Assembly (NCBI RefSeq): GCF_002592045.1 | Contig: NZ_MEJG01000006.1 | Span: forward strand, 23,211 to 87,210 | DNA length: 64,000 nt | DNA from: Parasaccharibacter apium | GTDB lineage: Bacteria; Pseudomonadota; Alphaproteobacteria; Acetobacterales; Acetobacteraceae | Direction: 5' to 3' | Part shown: positions 17,543 to 26,242 of the stretch, piece by piece | Position numbering within the stretch: the stretch's first letter is position 1 | Layout: every line of letters starts with the position of its first letter | The notes under the pieces: generated by a model | Database searches by the model: none | The model's input: only the letters and a program-made list of their open reading frames with translations | What the model was told of the DNA's origin: nothing | Program-made: the position numbers and the translations under genes

Positions 17543-19432
17543 TTATTTCACTCGGCCGAATAATGTCTCTAACCCCGCGCGGTCTAGCCGTAACCATGTA
17601 GGACGACCATGAGGGCAGGTATTAGCGCGCGGGTGCTGCTCCATCCCCCGCAAGAGGGCCTCCATCTCCTCCTGCTTGAGAATACGCCCGGCCCGAATAC
17701 TGCCATGGCACGCCATCCGCGCCATAATGGCCTCAAACCGGGACTCCAAACTATCCGTCTGCCGTGCTGCTAAATCGGGCATTTGAGCAAGTTCTTCGGC
17801 CACATCGCGCAGTAACCCGGCAACATCACCACCGCTTAACGGGGCAGGAAGGCTACGGACAAGGATGCTCCCATTACCAAAGGCCTCAATCTCTAGCCCT
17901 AAACCGGCAAGCTCCTCCGCGCACTGCAAAAGGGCTATGCTTTCATCATGAGGGAGGTCCACAACCTCCGGCATGAGGAGGGCCTGTGCGGTTATAGCCC
18001 CCTCTGCAAAACGCGCACGCAAACGCTCATGCGTTAAGCGTTCATGCGCGGCATGTTGGTCGGTGAGGATTAAATCCCCATTCGGCGCGATGGAGAGAAT
18101 ATAAGTGGCGTGAATCTGCCCAATCGGCACACCGAGAGGATAAGAAGGCGGTACAGTTTGCGGCTCTGATGAATCCGGCTGCACGGCCATCGCACGCTCA
18201 TCCAACCCAGCAAATGCCGTAGTGTAAGAACGCTGCCCCTCTGCTACGCCCTCACCATGCTGGCTACGCCCCCCTTGCGGAGGCGTTAGACGCCGTATGG
18301 AAGGGCCAAACCCAAAATCCCGCGCAGGAATAGTGTCTAACCGTTGTTGGGAAGCGGAGGCGTGGCTTTGGCTTAACTGGGCTGCCTCTTGCCCTGCATG
18401 GCGACCAATGACGCTAAGGTCTGCCTGAATCCCACCGCCTTCACCTGCCCCACGCGCAAGGGCACGGCCTACCGCCCCAATCACAAAGCCACGTACCTCG
18501 GCCTCATCAGCAAAGCGCAGTTCCGTTTTAGCGGGATGAACATTCACATCCACACGCTCTAACGGTACTTGAAGATGCAATAAGAAAATGGGAAAACGCC
18601 CACGCTCTATCACAGGCCGATAAGCAACACGCACCGCTGTTCTTAAAACGGGGTCCACCACGGGACGATGATTGACGAGCATGAATTGCCCTGCCCCCGT
18701 GCGCCGGCTCTCCCCCGGCCCGCACAGATAACCGCTTAACCGCATAGCCCCGCGTTGCTCATCCAGATGCAGCAAGTTATCCTCAGGTACCGCTAAAATA
18801 GAAGCAACACGGCCCGGCATATCTTGCGGCGGTAGATTCATAATCTCCCGCCCATCAAAGGTAACGCGAAAGGCACATTCTGGCGCGCTAAGGGCAATCC
18901 GGCGCATGACGCTCTCAGCATGGCCGCTTTCAACCCGCACGGTTTTAAGAAACTTCCGCCGCGCTGGTGTGGCGAAAAACAAATCCCGCACCACAACGCG
19001 CGTCCCCACGCTGCCTGCCGCGGGGAAGGGGCCTTTCATCACCCCGCCTTCCACCGATAACTCCCATGCGGACTCTGCCTCTGCCGTACGGGATACTAAA
19101 GATAAGCGAGCACTCGCCCCAATGGAGGGCAAAGCCTCCCCACGGAAGCCTAAAGTTTGAATGGCTGTTAAATTATCATCAGGTAACTTGGAGGTACAAT
19201 GACGCTGCACCGCGAGGGGGAGCTCCTCCGCGTCCATCCCCCGACCATTATCGACAACCTCGATAACGTCACGACCACCACCGCGCAGAGCCACATCTAT
19301 CCGTGTGGCCCCGGCATCTAACGCATTTTCGACAAGCTCTTTAAGGGCCGCAGCGGGCCGCTCCACCACCTCACCCGCTGCGATGAGGTCCACAACATGA
19401 TCAGACAAACGGCGAATTACAGGCCGTGCCAT
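17543..19432 (-). CDS. mutL: DNA mismatch repair endonuclease MutL
   Basis: MutL links mismatch recognition by MutS to strand excision. The N-terminal GHKL ATPase reads IAAGEVVERPAAALKELVEN, DNGRGM, TSKL and GFRGEALPSIG. The C-terminal domain carries the endonuclease motif DQHAAHERLTHE (DQHAx2Ex4E) and the zinc-binding CPHGRP, so it should be a nicking-competent MutL. The ATG at 19432 (MARPVIRRL) with GGGGAAGGG upstream is chosen. The upstream TTG at 19474 would add 14 unsupported residues and has its Shine-Dalgarno sequence too close. Confidence 0.95.
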   Translation of the reverse strand: MARPVIRRLSDHVVDLIAAGEVVERPAAALKELVENALDAGATRIDVALRGGGRDVIEVVDNGRGMDAEELPLAVQRHCTSKLPDDNLTAIQTLGFRGEALPSIGASARLSLVSRTAEAESAWELSVEGGVMKGPFPAAGSVGTRVVVRDLFFATPARRKFLKTVRVESGHAESVMRRIALSAPECAFRVTFDGREIMNLPPQDMPGRVASILAVPEDNLLHLDEQRGAMRLSGYLCGPGESRRTGAGQFMLVNHRPVVDPVLRTAVRVAYRPVIERGRFPIFLLHLQVPLERVDVNVHPAKTELRFADEAEVRGFVIGAVGRALARGAGEGGGIQADLSVIGRHAGQEAAQLSQSHASASQQRLDTIPARDFGFGPSIRRLTPPQGGRSQHGEGVAEGQRSYTTAFAGLDERAMAVQPDSSEPQTVPPSYPLGVPIGQIHATYILSIAPNGDLILTDQHAAHERLTHERLRARFAEGAITAQALLMPEVVDLPHDESIALLQCAEELAGLGLEIEAFGNGSILVRSLPAPLSGGDVAGLLRDVAEELAQMPDLAARQTDSLESRFEAIMARMACHGSIRAGRILKQEEMEALLRGMEQHPRANTCPHGRPTWLRLDRAGLETLFGRVK

Positions 19433-19480
19433 ATACCCTTCCCCGTAAGAAGGCCTCGTAAGAGAGGAGGTCAAACCTCC

Positions 19481-20107
19481 TTACTTCTTACTGCTTTTCT
19501 TTAAAGTAGGCGTAGCCCCTTCTGTAAAGCTCTGCCCCAAAGCCTCTGCCTTTTGGATGCGGCGATTTTCGGCCTCACCATCAACCACACTCCCCGCACG
19601 GCCCCCGCGCCAGAAGAGCAGACTATCCACAAAGCCTGCATCAGCATCACCTAACTCGGCATTAGCTGGCGCGTGTGAGGCAGACGCCGCATCCTTTACA
19701 AGGGCCTCTTGGCCTGCACTATCCGCCCCAGCATTGGGATGCAAGGCCGCATCAGGGTCCAATGTCTCAAGAGCCTGCATACGCGGGCTTTCATCAGGGC
19801 GGTTGGCACTGGCAGAGCCTGGTAGAGCCAGTTGCTCCGATGGTGGCATGGAGAGAGGCGCACGCGTCGTCACTGTATATTCATCCGGCAGGCTGCGTTT
19901 GAGGCCAAAGCCACGCGCAACATCGCTACCAGAACAGCCCGCCAGCGCAAGCCCGACTGAGGCCGTAATCCCCAACCGAACCCCATAACGCATAATTGAA
20001 GGAGCAAAACGCCGCATGACAGGTTCCCGCATTGCACTGACAAAAAGATGGCTCAATCCTATAGCCGTCCTACCCTTAATGAGCAAGCCGCTTGTCATGT
20101 TATCCAT
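19481..20107 (-). CDS. DUF3035 domain-containing lipoprotein
   Basis: A 208-residue predicted lipoprotein: a hydrophobic segment ends in the lipobox LALAGC followed by SGSDVARGFGLKRSLPDEYT, which fits DUF3035, an alphaproteobacterial family of unknown function. The mature part is disordered-looking (Ala/Asp/Pro rich), with RRIQKAEALGQSFTEG near the C-terminus. The first ATG (20107) overlaps the lspA end and has AGAGAGGCGG upstream but gives a long n-region. Starts at 20017 or 19993 would give a normal-length signal. Position next to lspA is apt for a lipoprotein. Confidence 0.75.
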   Translation of the reverse strand: MDNMTSGLLIKGRTAIGLSHLFVSAMREPVMRRFAPSIMRYGVRLGITASVGLALAGCSGSDVARGFGLKRSLPDEYTVTTRAPLSMPPSEQLALPGSASANRPDESPRMQALETLDPDAALHPNAGADSAGQEALVKDAASASHAPANAELGDADAGFVDSLLFWRGGRAGSVVDGEAENRRIQKAEALGQSFTEGATPTLKKSSKK

Positions 20108-20645
20108 GATGTGACCGCCTCTCTACCAAGAAAGAATCAAGCAGCCACAGCCCAACACCACACACAATGGCCGAATCTGCAATATTAAAAACATACCAAG
20201 ACCATTGCCCAATATGGAAATGGAGAAAATCCACCACAGCCCCGTAACGTAGGCGGTCAATCACATTCCCAATCGCCCCGCCAATAATCCCACCACAGGC
20301 AACACTTACCAACCGGCGGCGCGAACGTGCCAGCACACATAACAGCCCCAGTACAGCTAAAGCCGAAATGATGATAAACACCCATCGCCCATGCCCCCCA
20401 AACATGCCGAAGGTCACAGCGTGGTTCCACACCATCGTAAAATTAAGCCAGGGGAAGATCACAACACTCCGTTTTGCAGGGAGGTCTAATCCCTGTAAAA
20501 TCCATGCCTTACTGATTTGATCCACCAATAAGACGAGCAAAGCGACCACCACCCCAACACGCCGCCAACGCGGCGTAGGTTGAGACGTCACAGGCGAGGA
20601 AGCCTTCGCCTCATTCTGAGGCTCCGGCCCGGTTGGGGACATCAT
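20100..20645 (-). CDS. lspA: Lipoprotein signal peptidase (signal peptidase II)
   Basis: LspA removes lipoprotein signal peptides ahead of the diacylglyceryl cysteine. The 181-residue protein has four membrane segments and the aspartyl protease motifs: VWNHAVTFGMFGG, GGAIGNVIDRLRYGAVVDFLHF (first catalytic Asp) and VFNIADSAIVCG (second catalytic Asp). The start ATG overlaps the ileS stop by four bases (ATGA), the classic ileS-lspA arrangement. A 38-residue polar N-terminal extension precedes the first membrane segment. Confidence 0.95.
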   Translation of the reverse strand: MMSPTGPEPQNEAKASSPVTSQPTPRWRRVGVVVALLVLLVDQISKAWILQGLDLPAKRSVVIFPWLNFTMVWNHAVTFGMFGGHGRWVFIIISALAVLGLLCVLARSRRRLVSVACGGIIGGAIGNVIDRLRYGAVVDFLHFHIGQWSWYVFNIADSAIVCGVGLWLLDSFLVERRSHHG

Positions 20646-23611
20646 GCGCTTACCGCCTCCACACAGCGCAAGCAGAGATGCGTATGCTCCTCATTCTGCC
20701 CCACATCAGGTAGGACACGCCAACAGCGCGCGCATTTCTGCCCATCTGCACGGCGCACCTGTACGGGGTCTGCATCACTACCCTCTTGTAGATGCACTTC
20801 CGAAGCCAAGCACAGCGTCGCCCAATCCACATCCTCCGAAGCCGCTTGCTCCTCCGGCGTGAGAGAAAGGATCACTTGTGCTTCCAGCGAGGAGCCAATA
20901 AGCCCTTCCCGCCGTGCAGCCTCTAACGCTGTATTCACCCGACGACGTACCTGACGTACCAGCTCCCAATGTTCGATTAAAACCGGGTTATGCCAGCCAT
21001 CTTCAGGCACGAAGAAGCGCTCTGCATGTACGCTGCTTTCCGTCCCAAAACGCGCCTGCCATGATTCTTCTGCCGTAAAGACCAAAGCCGGGGCGAGCCA
21101 TGTCGTTAAAGCACGATGGAGAATATCCAGCACGGTGCGTGCTGCACGGCGTTTAGGCGAATCCTTCGGGTCGCAATAGAGGCAATCTTTGCGGATGTCG
21201 AAGTAAAAGGCTGAAAGCTCATTATTGCAGAAATTATGCAGCAGCGGGTAAACGCCATTCCATTGATGAGTCTGCACCGCTTCTTGAATACGCTGATACA
21301 GCTCGTAAAGGCGATGGAGGATATATTGCTCCAAAAGCGGCAGGGCCTTACGCGCTTTCTCGGTCGTTTTATAGCGTAATGCGCGCGCGGCATCCTCTGG
21401 GAACAGCTTATGCAACACCTTATCGGCTGGGGCAGAAACATCCTCCCACCCAAGGGGGATAGCTTCCTCTGCCTCAAACCCCTCAAGCGCGCCAAGCAAC
21501 CAACGCAGCGTATTACGCACGCGGCGATACAGCTCGCCTTGTTGTTTGAGAATCTCCTTACTAATGCGGAGGTCCTCATTTGTATCGGAGTTCAACACCC
21601 ATAGGCGCAATACATCCGCCCCTAGGGTCTCTGTAACATCCTTTGGCCCGATTGTATTGCCGAGGGATTTGGACATTTTCCGCCCTTGGCCATCCAGCAC
21701 AAAGCCATTGGTCACAACCGCCTTATAGGAGGCCTCACCTTCTGCCCCAACACTCTCCAACAAAGAGGATTGGAACCAACCGCGATGCTGGTCTGAGCCC
21801 TCCAAATACAAATCAGCAGGGTAATTCACCCCTTCCTGATGCAGAACAAAGCGATGGCTGCATCCACTCTCAAACCAGACATCGACAATATCAAAGACTT
21901 GGTCATAATCGTCCGGGTTGCGGCCTTCACCAAGATAAATGGCAGGGTCCGTATCGTACCATGCATCTGCCCCACGCTCTTGGAAGCTTTGCACCACGCG
22001 GGCCATGACCTCCGCATCACGCAGCACCTCACCGGTGCGCTTCTCCACAAATACGGCAATCGGCACGCCCCAAGAGCGTTGGCGAGAAATACACCAATCG
22101 GGCCGTTGCTCAATCATGCTGGTTAAGCGGCGGCGCGCGCTTGCAGGAACGAAGGTAATATCCTCCAACGCGTTAAGAGCTTTCTCCCGCAGGCCGGGGC
22201 CGCCCTCATCACCCTCACGCGGCTCCATCGCGATGAACCATTGCGGCGTTGCCCGGAAAATCACCGGCTTTTTAGACCGCCAAGAATGAGGGTAAGAGTG
22301 GATAATCTCTGCCTGGGCCATCAAGCCACAAGCGGGCTGGCCTGCCTTTTGCGCGGCCTCGCGTACCTCGGTCAGCAAGCTGCATACAGGCTGCGTAGCC
22401 TTAAAGACATGCACACCACCAAGCTCCGGCATCCACTCCACATAGGTGCCGTTATCGCGGACCTCCTCCGTGACCTCCACCCCATGAGCGCGACAGAGCA
22501 TAAAGTCATCATGACCATGGGCCGGGGCCATATGAACCAACCCCGTACCGGCATCAGTCGTGACAAACTCTCCCAGCAAGAGCGGCACGTCATAATCAAA
22601 CCCACGCCCCCGCAAAGGGTGCGCAAAAACAGCCCCCTCTAAGGCTTGGCCGGGCAAGCTATGCAGCACATTATAGGCGCTAAGGCCCGCTTCCTCCACA
22701 AAAGCTGTAAGACGATCCTCAGCGATGAGCAGCTTGGCCCCCACAGGCACGAGGCTGCCCTCCTTCACGCTGGTAACCTGAATGACGCTATAGAGAATCT
22801 CCGGCCCTGCCGCGAGGGCACGATTGACGGGGATGGTCCATGGCGTTGTCGTCCAGATAACTGCGGAGACACCCTCTAGCTTATGGCCCTCTGTCGGGTC
22901 CTTCACATTCGGGAAAGCCACAAAAAGCGTTGTGGAGGTGATATCGTGATACTCGACCTCCGCTTCGGCAAGGGCTGTCTTTTCTACAGGGCTCCACATT
23001 ACAGGGCGTAACCCACGATAAAGCCGCCCATTAAGCAAAAACTTGCCAATTTCTTCTACAATCTGGGCCTCGGAGGAGAAATCCATCGTCACATAGCGAT
23101 GATCCCACTCTGCCTGAATGCCTAACCGCTTAAAATCCTCCCGCTGGGCCTCGACCCATTTTGCCGCATACTCACGACATTCCGCACGGAATTGGAGGAC
23201 AGGCACAGCGTCCTTATCCTTGCCTTTTTTGCGATATTCTTCCTCAACTTTCCATTCAATCGGCAGGCCGTGGCAATCCCACCCCGGCATATAGCGGACC
23301 TCCGCCCCATCCATCCGATGCGCCCGGTTGATGACATCCTTCATCACCTTATTAAGCGCATGGCCGATATGGATATGCCCATTCGCATAAGGCGGACCAT
23401 CATGAAGGGTGAAAATACGCTCCGCCTTACGTCCTGCCTCGCGAATCTGCTCATCTAGCCCTGTCTCGGCCCATTGAGCCAAAATCTCCGGCTCCCGCTT
23501 AGGGAGGTTCCCCCGCATAGGAAAAGAGGTTTTGGGGAGGAACACCGTACCGCGATAACGGTCTTGTTGTTCACGAAAGAGGGTATCGGTCTTTTCGACA
23601 GACTCAGACAT
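20642..23611 (-). CDS. ileS: Isoleucyl-tRNA synthetase
   Basis: A 989-residue class I aminoacyl-tRNA synthetase. The HIGH motif is PPYANGHIHIGHALNKVMKD near residue 80, the KMSKS motif is GQGRKMSKSLGNTIGP near residue 650, the editing domain includes VIWTTTPWTIPVNRALA, and the C-terminal zinc-binding domain reads CARCWRVLP and CLRCVEAV. The length and order fit bacterial IleS. It is followed by lspA with ATGA overlap and preceded by ribF, so ribF-ileS-lspA may be one transcript. Confidence 0.97.
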   Translation of the reverse strand: MSESVEKTDTLFREQQDRYRGTVFLPKTSFPMRGNLPKREPEILAQWAETGLDEQIREAGRKAERIFTLHDGPPYANGHIHIGHALNKVMKDVINRAHRMDGAEVRYMPGWDCHGLPIEWKVEEEYRKKGKDKDAVPVLQFRAECREYAAKWVEAQREDFKRLGIQAEWDHRYVTMDFSSEAQIVEEIGKFLLNGRLYRGLRPVMWSPVEKTALAEAEVEYHDITSTTLFVAFPNVKDPTEGHKLEGVSAVIWTTTPWTIPVNRALAAGPEILYSVIQVTSVKEGSLVPVGAKLLIAEDRLTAFVEEAGLSAYNVLHSLPGQALEGAVFAHPLRGRGFDYDVPLLLGEFVTTDAGTGLVHMAPAHGHDDFMLCRAHGVEVTEEVRDNGTYVEWMPELGGVHVFKATQPVCSLLTEVREAAQKAGQPACGLMAQAEIIHSYPHSWRSKKPVIFRATPQWFIAMEPREGDEGGPGLREKALNALEDITFVPASARRRLTSMIEQRPDWCISRQRSWGVPIAVFVEKRTGEVLRDAEVMARVVQSFQERGADAWYDTDPAIYLGEGRNPDDYDQVFDIVDVWFESGCSHRFVLHQEGVNYPADLYLEGSDQHRGWFQSSLLESVGAEGEASYKAVVTNGFVLDGQGRKMSKSLGNTIGPKDVTETLGADVLRLWVLNSDTNEDLRISKEILKQQGELYRRVRNTLRWLLGALEGFEAEEAIPLGWEDVSAPADKVLHKLFPEDAARALRYKTTEKARKALPLLEQYILHRLYELYQRIQEAVQTHQWNGVYPLLHNFCNNELSAFYFDIRKDCLYCDPKDSPKRRAARTVLDILHRALTTWLAPALVFTAEESWQARFGTESSVHAERFFVPEDGWHNPVLIEHWELVRQVRRRVNTALEAARREGLIGSSLEAQVILSLTPEEQAASEDVDWATLCLASEVHLQEGSDADPVQVRRADGQKCARCWRVLPDVGQNEEHTHLCLRCVEAVSA

Positions 23612-23678
23612 GGAATAAGCGCGCCTGCTTAATAGCTAAGAAAATACCCCTATTTATGGAGAGATGCGGCCTCTTTGG

Positions 23679-24608
23679 TCAAGCCCTTGCGGCAAGAACC
23701 TCCCGCGCTTGGGCGGCATCAAGAGCGATTTGCCTTTTGAGGTCATCCAAAGAGGCAAAGCGTTTCTCTTCTCGCAAAAGAGCAAAAAGCTCTACTTTTA
23801 ATATCTGACCGTATAGGTCCCCATCAAAATCAAAAAGATGCGCCTCTAGGCGACTTTCCTGCCCATCATCAATCGTTGGGCGGCGGCCAATATTCGCCAC
23901 ACCTGGGAAAACGCGCCCACCAGGAAGATGCACCTGCACCGCATAAACACCCCGTGCAGGCTCAATATGATCGCCTAACGCAATATTAGCTGTTGGGAAG
24001 CCCAGCGTCCGTCCACGCTGGTCCCCTTTAACAACTTCCCCCGTAATGGCCCAATTACGCCCTAACAATTCTGCCGCTTTCTCTGGATAACCCTCTTGCA
24101 ACAAACGACGAATACGACTGGAAGAAATTGGCCCCGCTGCATCAGCCAGAGGGGGAACGATACTCACACCAACGCCATGAGCCACCAACAACCGCTCCAA
24201 CAATACCACATCGCCTTCTCGCCTATGGCCAAAAGCGAAGTCTGCCCCACACGCCACATGAGCCACATGTAGCCCGTCAATCAACACGTCACGGACAAAA
24301 GCTTCCGCCCCTAAATGGGAGAACGCATTATCAAAACGTGCTTGTACAACGCAACTTACCCCTTGCTCTTCTAACGCACGGGCACGTACCTCCGGGCGCA
24401 TAAGCCTAAAGGAGGGGTCCTGCGGACGAAACAAAGAACGCGGGTGTGGCTCAAATGTTAAAACCCCAACCCGATACCCCGGCCGAGCCATCTTCAAACT
24501 CTGCATCAGATGGACATGGCCACGATGCACGCCATCAAAGTTACCCAGAGCAACCGCGGCTCGCCAGCAGGAGCGCGGCACAGCTCGCCAGTTTTTGCAG
24601 AAGATCAT
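23679..24608 (-). CDS. ribF: Bifunctional riboflavin kinase/FAD synthetase
   Basis: RibF phosphorylates riboflavin to FMN and adenylates it to FAD. The N-terminal nucleotidyltransferase domain has AVALGNFDGVHRGHVHLM (about residues 20-37) and HVACGADFAFGHRREGDV. The C-terminal flavokinase domain has GRTLGFPTANIALGDHIEPA and VANIGRRPTID. A length of 309 residues is normal. It lies between tatA and ileS, a common proteobacterial neighbourhood. The start codon is ATG; the N-terminus (MIFCKNWRAVPRSC) is slightly longer than the core. Confidence 0.95.
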   Translation of the reverse strand: MIFCKNWRAVPRSCWRAAVALGNFDGVHRGHVHLMQSLKMARPGYRVGVLTFEPHPRSLFRPQDPSFRLMRPEVRARALEEQGVSCVVQARFDNAFSHLGAEAFVRDVLIDGLHVAHVACGADFAFGHRREGDVVLLERLLVAHGVGVSIVPPLADAAGPISSSRIRRLLQEGYPEKAAELLGRNWAITGEVVKGDQRGRTLGFPTANIALGDHIEPARGVYAVQVHLPGGRVFPGVANIGRRPTIDDGQESRLEAHLFDFDGDLYGQILKVELFALLREEKRFASLDDLKRQIALDAAQAREVLAARA

Positions 24609-24640
24609 AAAGGCTTTACCGAAGTATCAAATACCGCTTT

Positions 24641-24937
24641 TCAGCGTGGATGATGGGACTCATCATCAGCCATACGCACATCAACTTGTTGAGATGACTG
24701 ATCTTGATGAGGGGCGTTCTGTTGGCCTGATTGAGAGGCCTGCGGCGGGGGGGATAAACGTTGGTCACCCTGTTGAGAGGCAGACCCCTCTTTATCATCC
24801 TCCGCCATACCTTTCTTGAAGGATTTGATCCCTTTCGCAAAGTCCCCCATCAAGCTGCTAATCTTGCCCCCACCGCCGAACAAGACAAGTACAATGACGG
24901 CAAGGATCACCCAATGAATCGGACTCATGCTACCCAT
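24641..24937 (-). CDS. tatA: Sec-independent protein translocase protein TatA
   Basis: A 98-residue TatA: one N-terminal membrane segment ([20 protein letters not shown]) followed by the conserved amphipathic helix [15 protein letters not shown] and a long polar Gln/Asp-rich tail. TatA forms the pore of the twin-arginine translocation pathway, which exports folded proteins such as the gluconate dehydrogenase small subunit encoded at 33239. No tatB or tatC is adjacent, so those genes must lie elsewhere. It is 32 bases upstream of ribF. Confidence 0.93.
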   Translation of the reverse strand: MGSMSPIHWVILAVIVLVLFGGGGKISSLMGDFAKGIKSFKKGMAEDDKEGSASQQGDQRLSPPPQASQSGQQNAPHQDQSSQQVDVRMADDESHHPR

Positions 24938-25040
24938 AGGATCTACTCCCTAATAAGGTTAATGCTTTATTACTGTGGCAGGGGTGATAGAATTGTGCAA
25001 CCCCTCCCCGTTATTTGCACCATAATGGTGTAACTACATC

Positions 25041-25517
25041 CTAACGCATCGGCAAAATAAAGCCATAGGTTGCATAAACACGCCGCCCCATTCGCCCGGA
25101 GGGGGCCCACCATACGCGCACATGCGACCAATCCCCCCGTACAGAGACATCCTCTACTAGCGCATGACGCTCTATCCGCCCGCCAACCCAGTTGGCATGG
25201 TCAACCTCAATTTGCCGCTGCGTGCGGATACGCCGCACGACAGAGACATGCCCATCCGGGATGCGTGAACTCGCTTTAAAGACTAACACACTCCCCACAA
25301 CCGGCTTATGACTGCGCGGATAATGACCACGAGCCTCCCACCACCATGCTGCCGCCCGACCACGCAGTTGAACCGCACTCACCTGCCGTGCATAAGGTGC
25401 GCATTGTACCGGGCCATGATAAGAGCCCACCGAGGAACTGCTACAGGCCCCAAGGGCGAGACATAACGACACGGCAAAAAGAGCCATAACCCGCCATGTT
25501 ATCCCACGCATCACCAT
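25041..25517 (-). CDS. CHAP-domain lipoprotein, putative amidase
   Basis: A 158-residue predicted lipoprotein with signal ending LALGAC (lipobox). The mature part has CHAP features: a cysteine in GPVQCAPYARQVSAVQLRGR and a histidine in IPDGHVSVVRRI, with HANW later, giving a plausible Cys-His papain-like pair. CHAP proteins are amidases or endopeptidases, often acting on peptidoglycan. Start at residue 1 or 3. It lies 26 bases downstream of recX on the same strand. The substrate is unknown. Confidence 0.8.
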   Translation of the reverse strand: MVMRGITWRVMALFAVSLCLALGACSSSSVGSYHGPVQCAPYARQVSAVQLRGRAAAWWWEARGHYPRSHKPVVGSVLVFKASSRIPDGHVSVVRRIRTQRQIEVDHANWVGGRIERHALVEDVSVRGDWSHVRVWWAPSGRMGRRVYATYGFILPMR

Positions 25518-25543
25518 GATACTCCCCCTCCCTCAAGGCCGGT

Positions 25544-26149
25544 TTATAAAGACCGAAACGCAATAATCATATCCTCAGCCTCCTCGCGCTCCATCGTCAA
25601 AGCCGCTTCGGCAATATCATGTGAAAATCCATTACGTGCAAAAATGGCTAGGAGTTTAAGCCGTTCCTTCTCCGGCCTATCAGGCCGTCGAAACGGCCCA
25701 ATAGCACGCTTACGGGCCAAAATAAGAGCCGCTGTTAATTCTGCCTGGCGGGCCTGCTCATCCCCAACCTCACCCAAACTTTCATCCAATGCCTGTTGGA
25801 TGGTCTCTCGCTCCACCCCTTTCGCTTGAAGCTGCGCTTGTACGCCCCGGCGTGACCGACCCGACCGCGCCAGATAACGCGCTTTTGAACGCGAAAATAC
25901 GGCATCATCCACCGCCCCCAAACGCTGCATATCTTCTATAATCTGCTCAATCCACGGTTGGCAGTCTTGCTCCTTTATAGCGACATCTTCAGCGAACATA
26001 CCGGTCCGTAAAGCCCGCATGCCCCAGCGTTTTACACGCCGTTGCAACATCTGCCGCAAGCTTTGCCGCGTGGTGGCAAAGCGGGCCAGATGCGCCAAAG
26101 CCGCCTCGCGTAGCTTTTGATAGTCCGGTGCTGGTGGAAGGTCAGACAT
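25544..26149 (-). CDS. recX: Regulatory protein RecX
   Basis: A 201-residue, basic, helix-repeat protein of the RecX family, which modulates RecA filament assembly. Visible core: ALAHLARFATTRQSLRQMLQ, a middle AVFSRSKARYLARSGRSRRG with VQAQLQAKGVERETIQQALD, and a C-terminal RPEKERLKLLAIFARNGFSH, matching three tandem three-helix repeats. recA is not adjacent. It begins a leftward run and is divergent from the hydrolase gene; the two starts are 93 bases apart. Confidence 0.88.
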   Translation of the reverse strand: MSDLPPAPDYQKLREAALAHLARFATTRQSLRQMLQRRVKRWGMRALRTGMFAEDVAIKEQDCQPWIEQIIEDMQRLGAVDDAVFSRSKARYLARSGRSRRGVQAQLQAKGVERETIQQALDESLGEVGDEQARQAELTAALILARKRAIGPFRRPDRPEKERLKLLAIFARNGFSHDIAEAALTMEREEAEDMIIAFRSL

Positions 26150-26242
26150 GCTTTCAGCCTATAGCCTGTCTTGCTCTTGGCGTCCAAACTCTTCATCTCT
26201 GAAAAACCGAGTTTGCTTCCATTCTCACCATTAAGGCCGCCC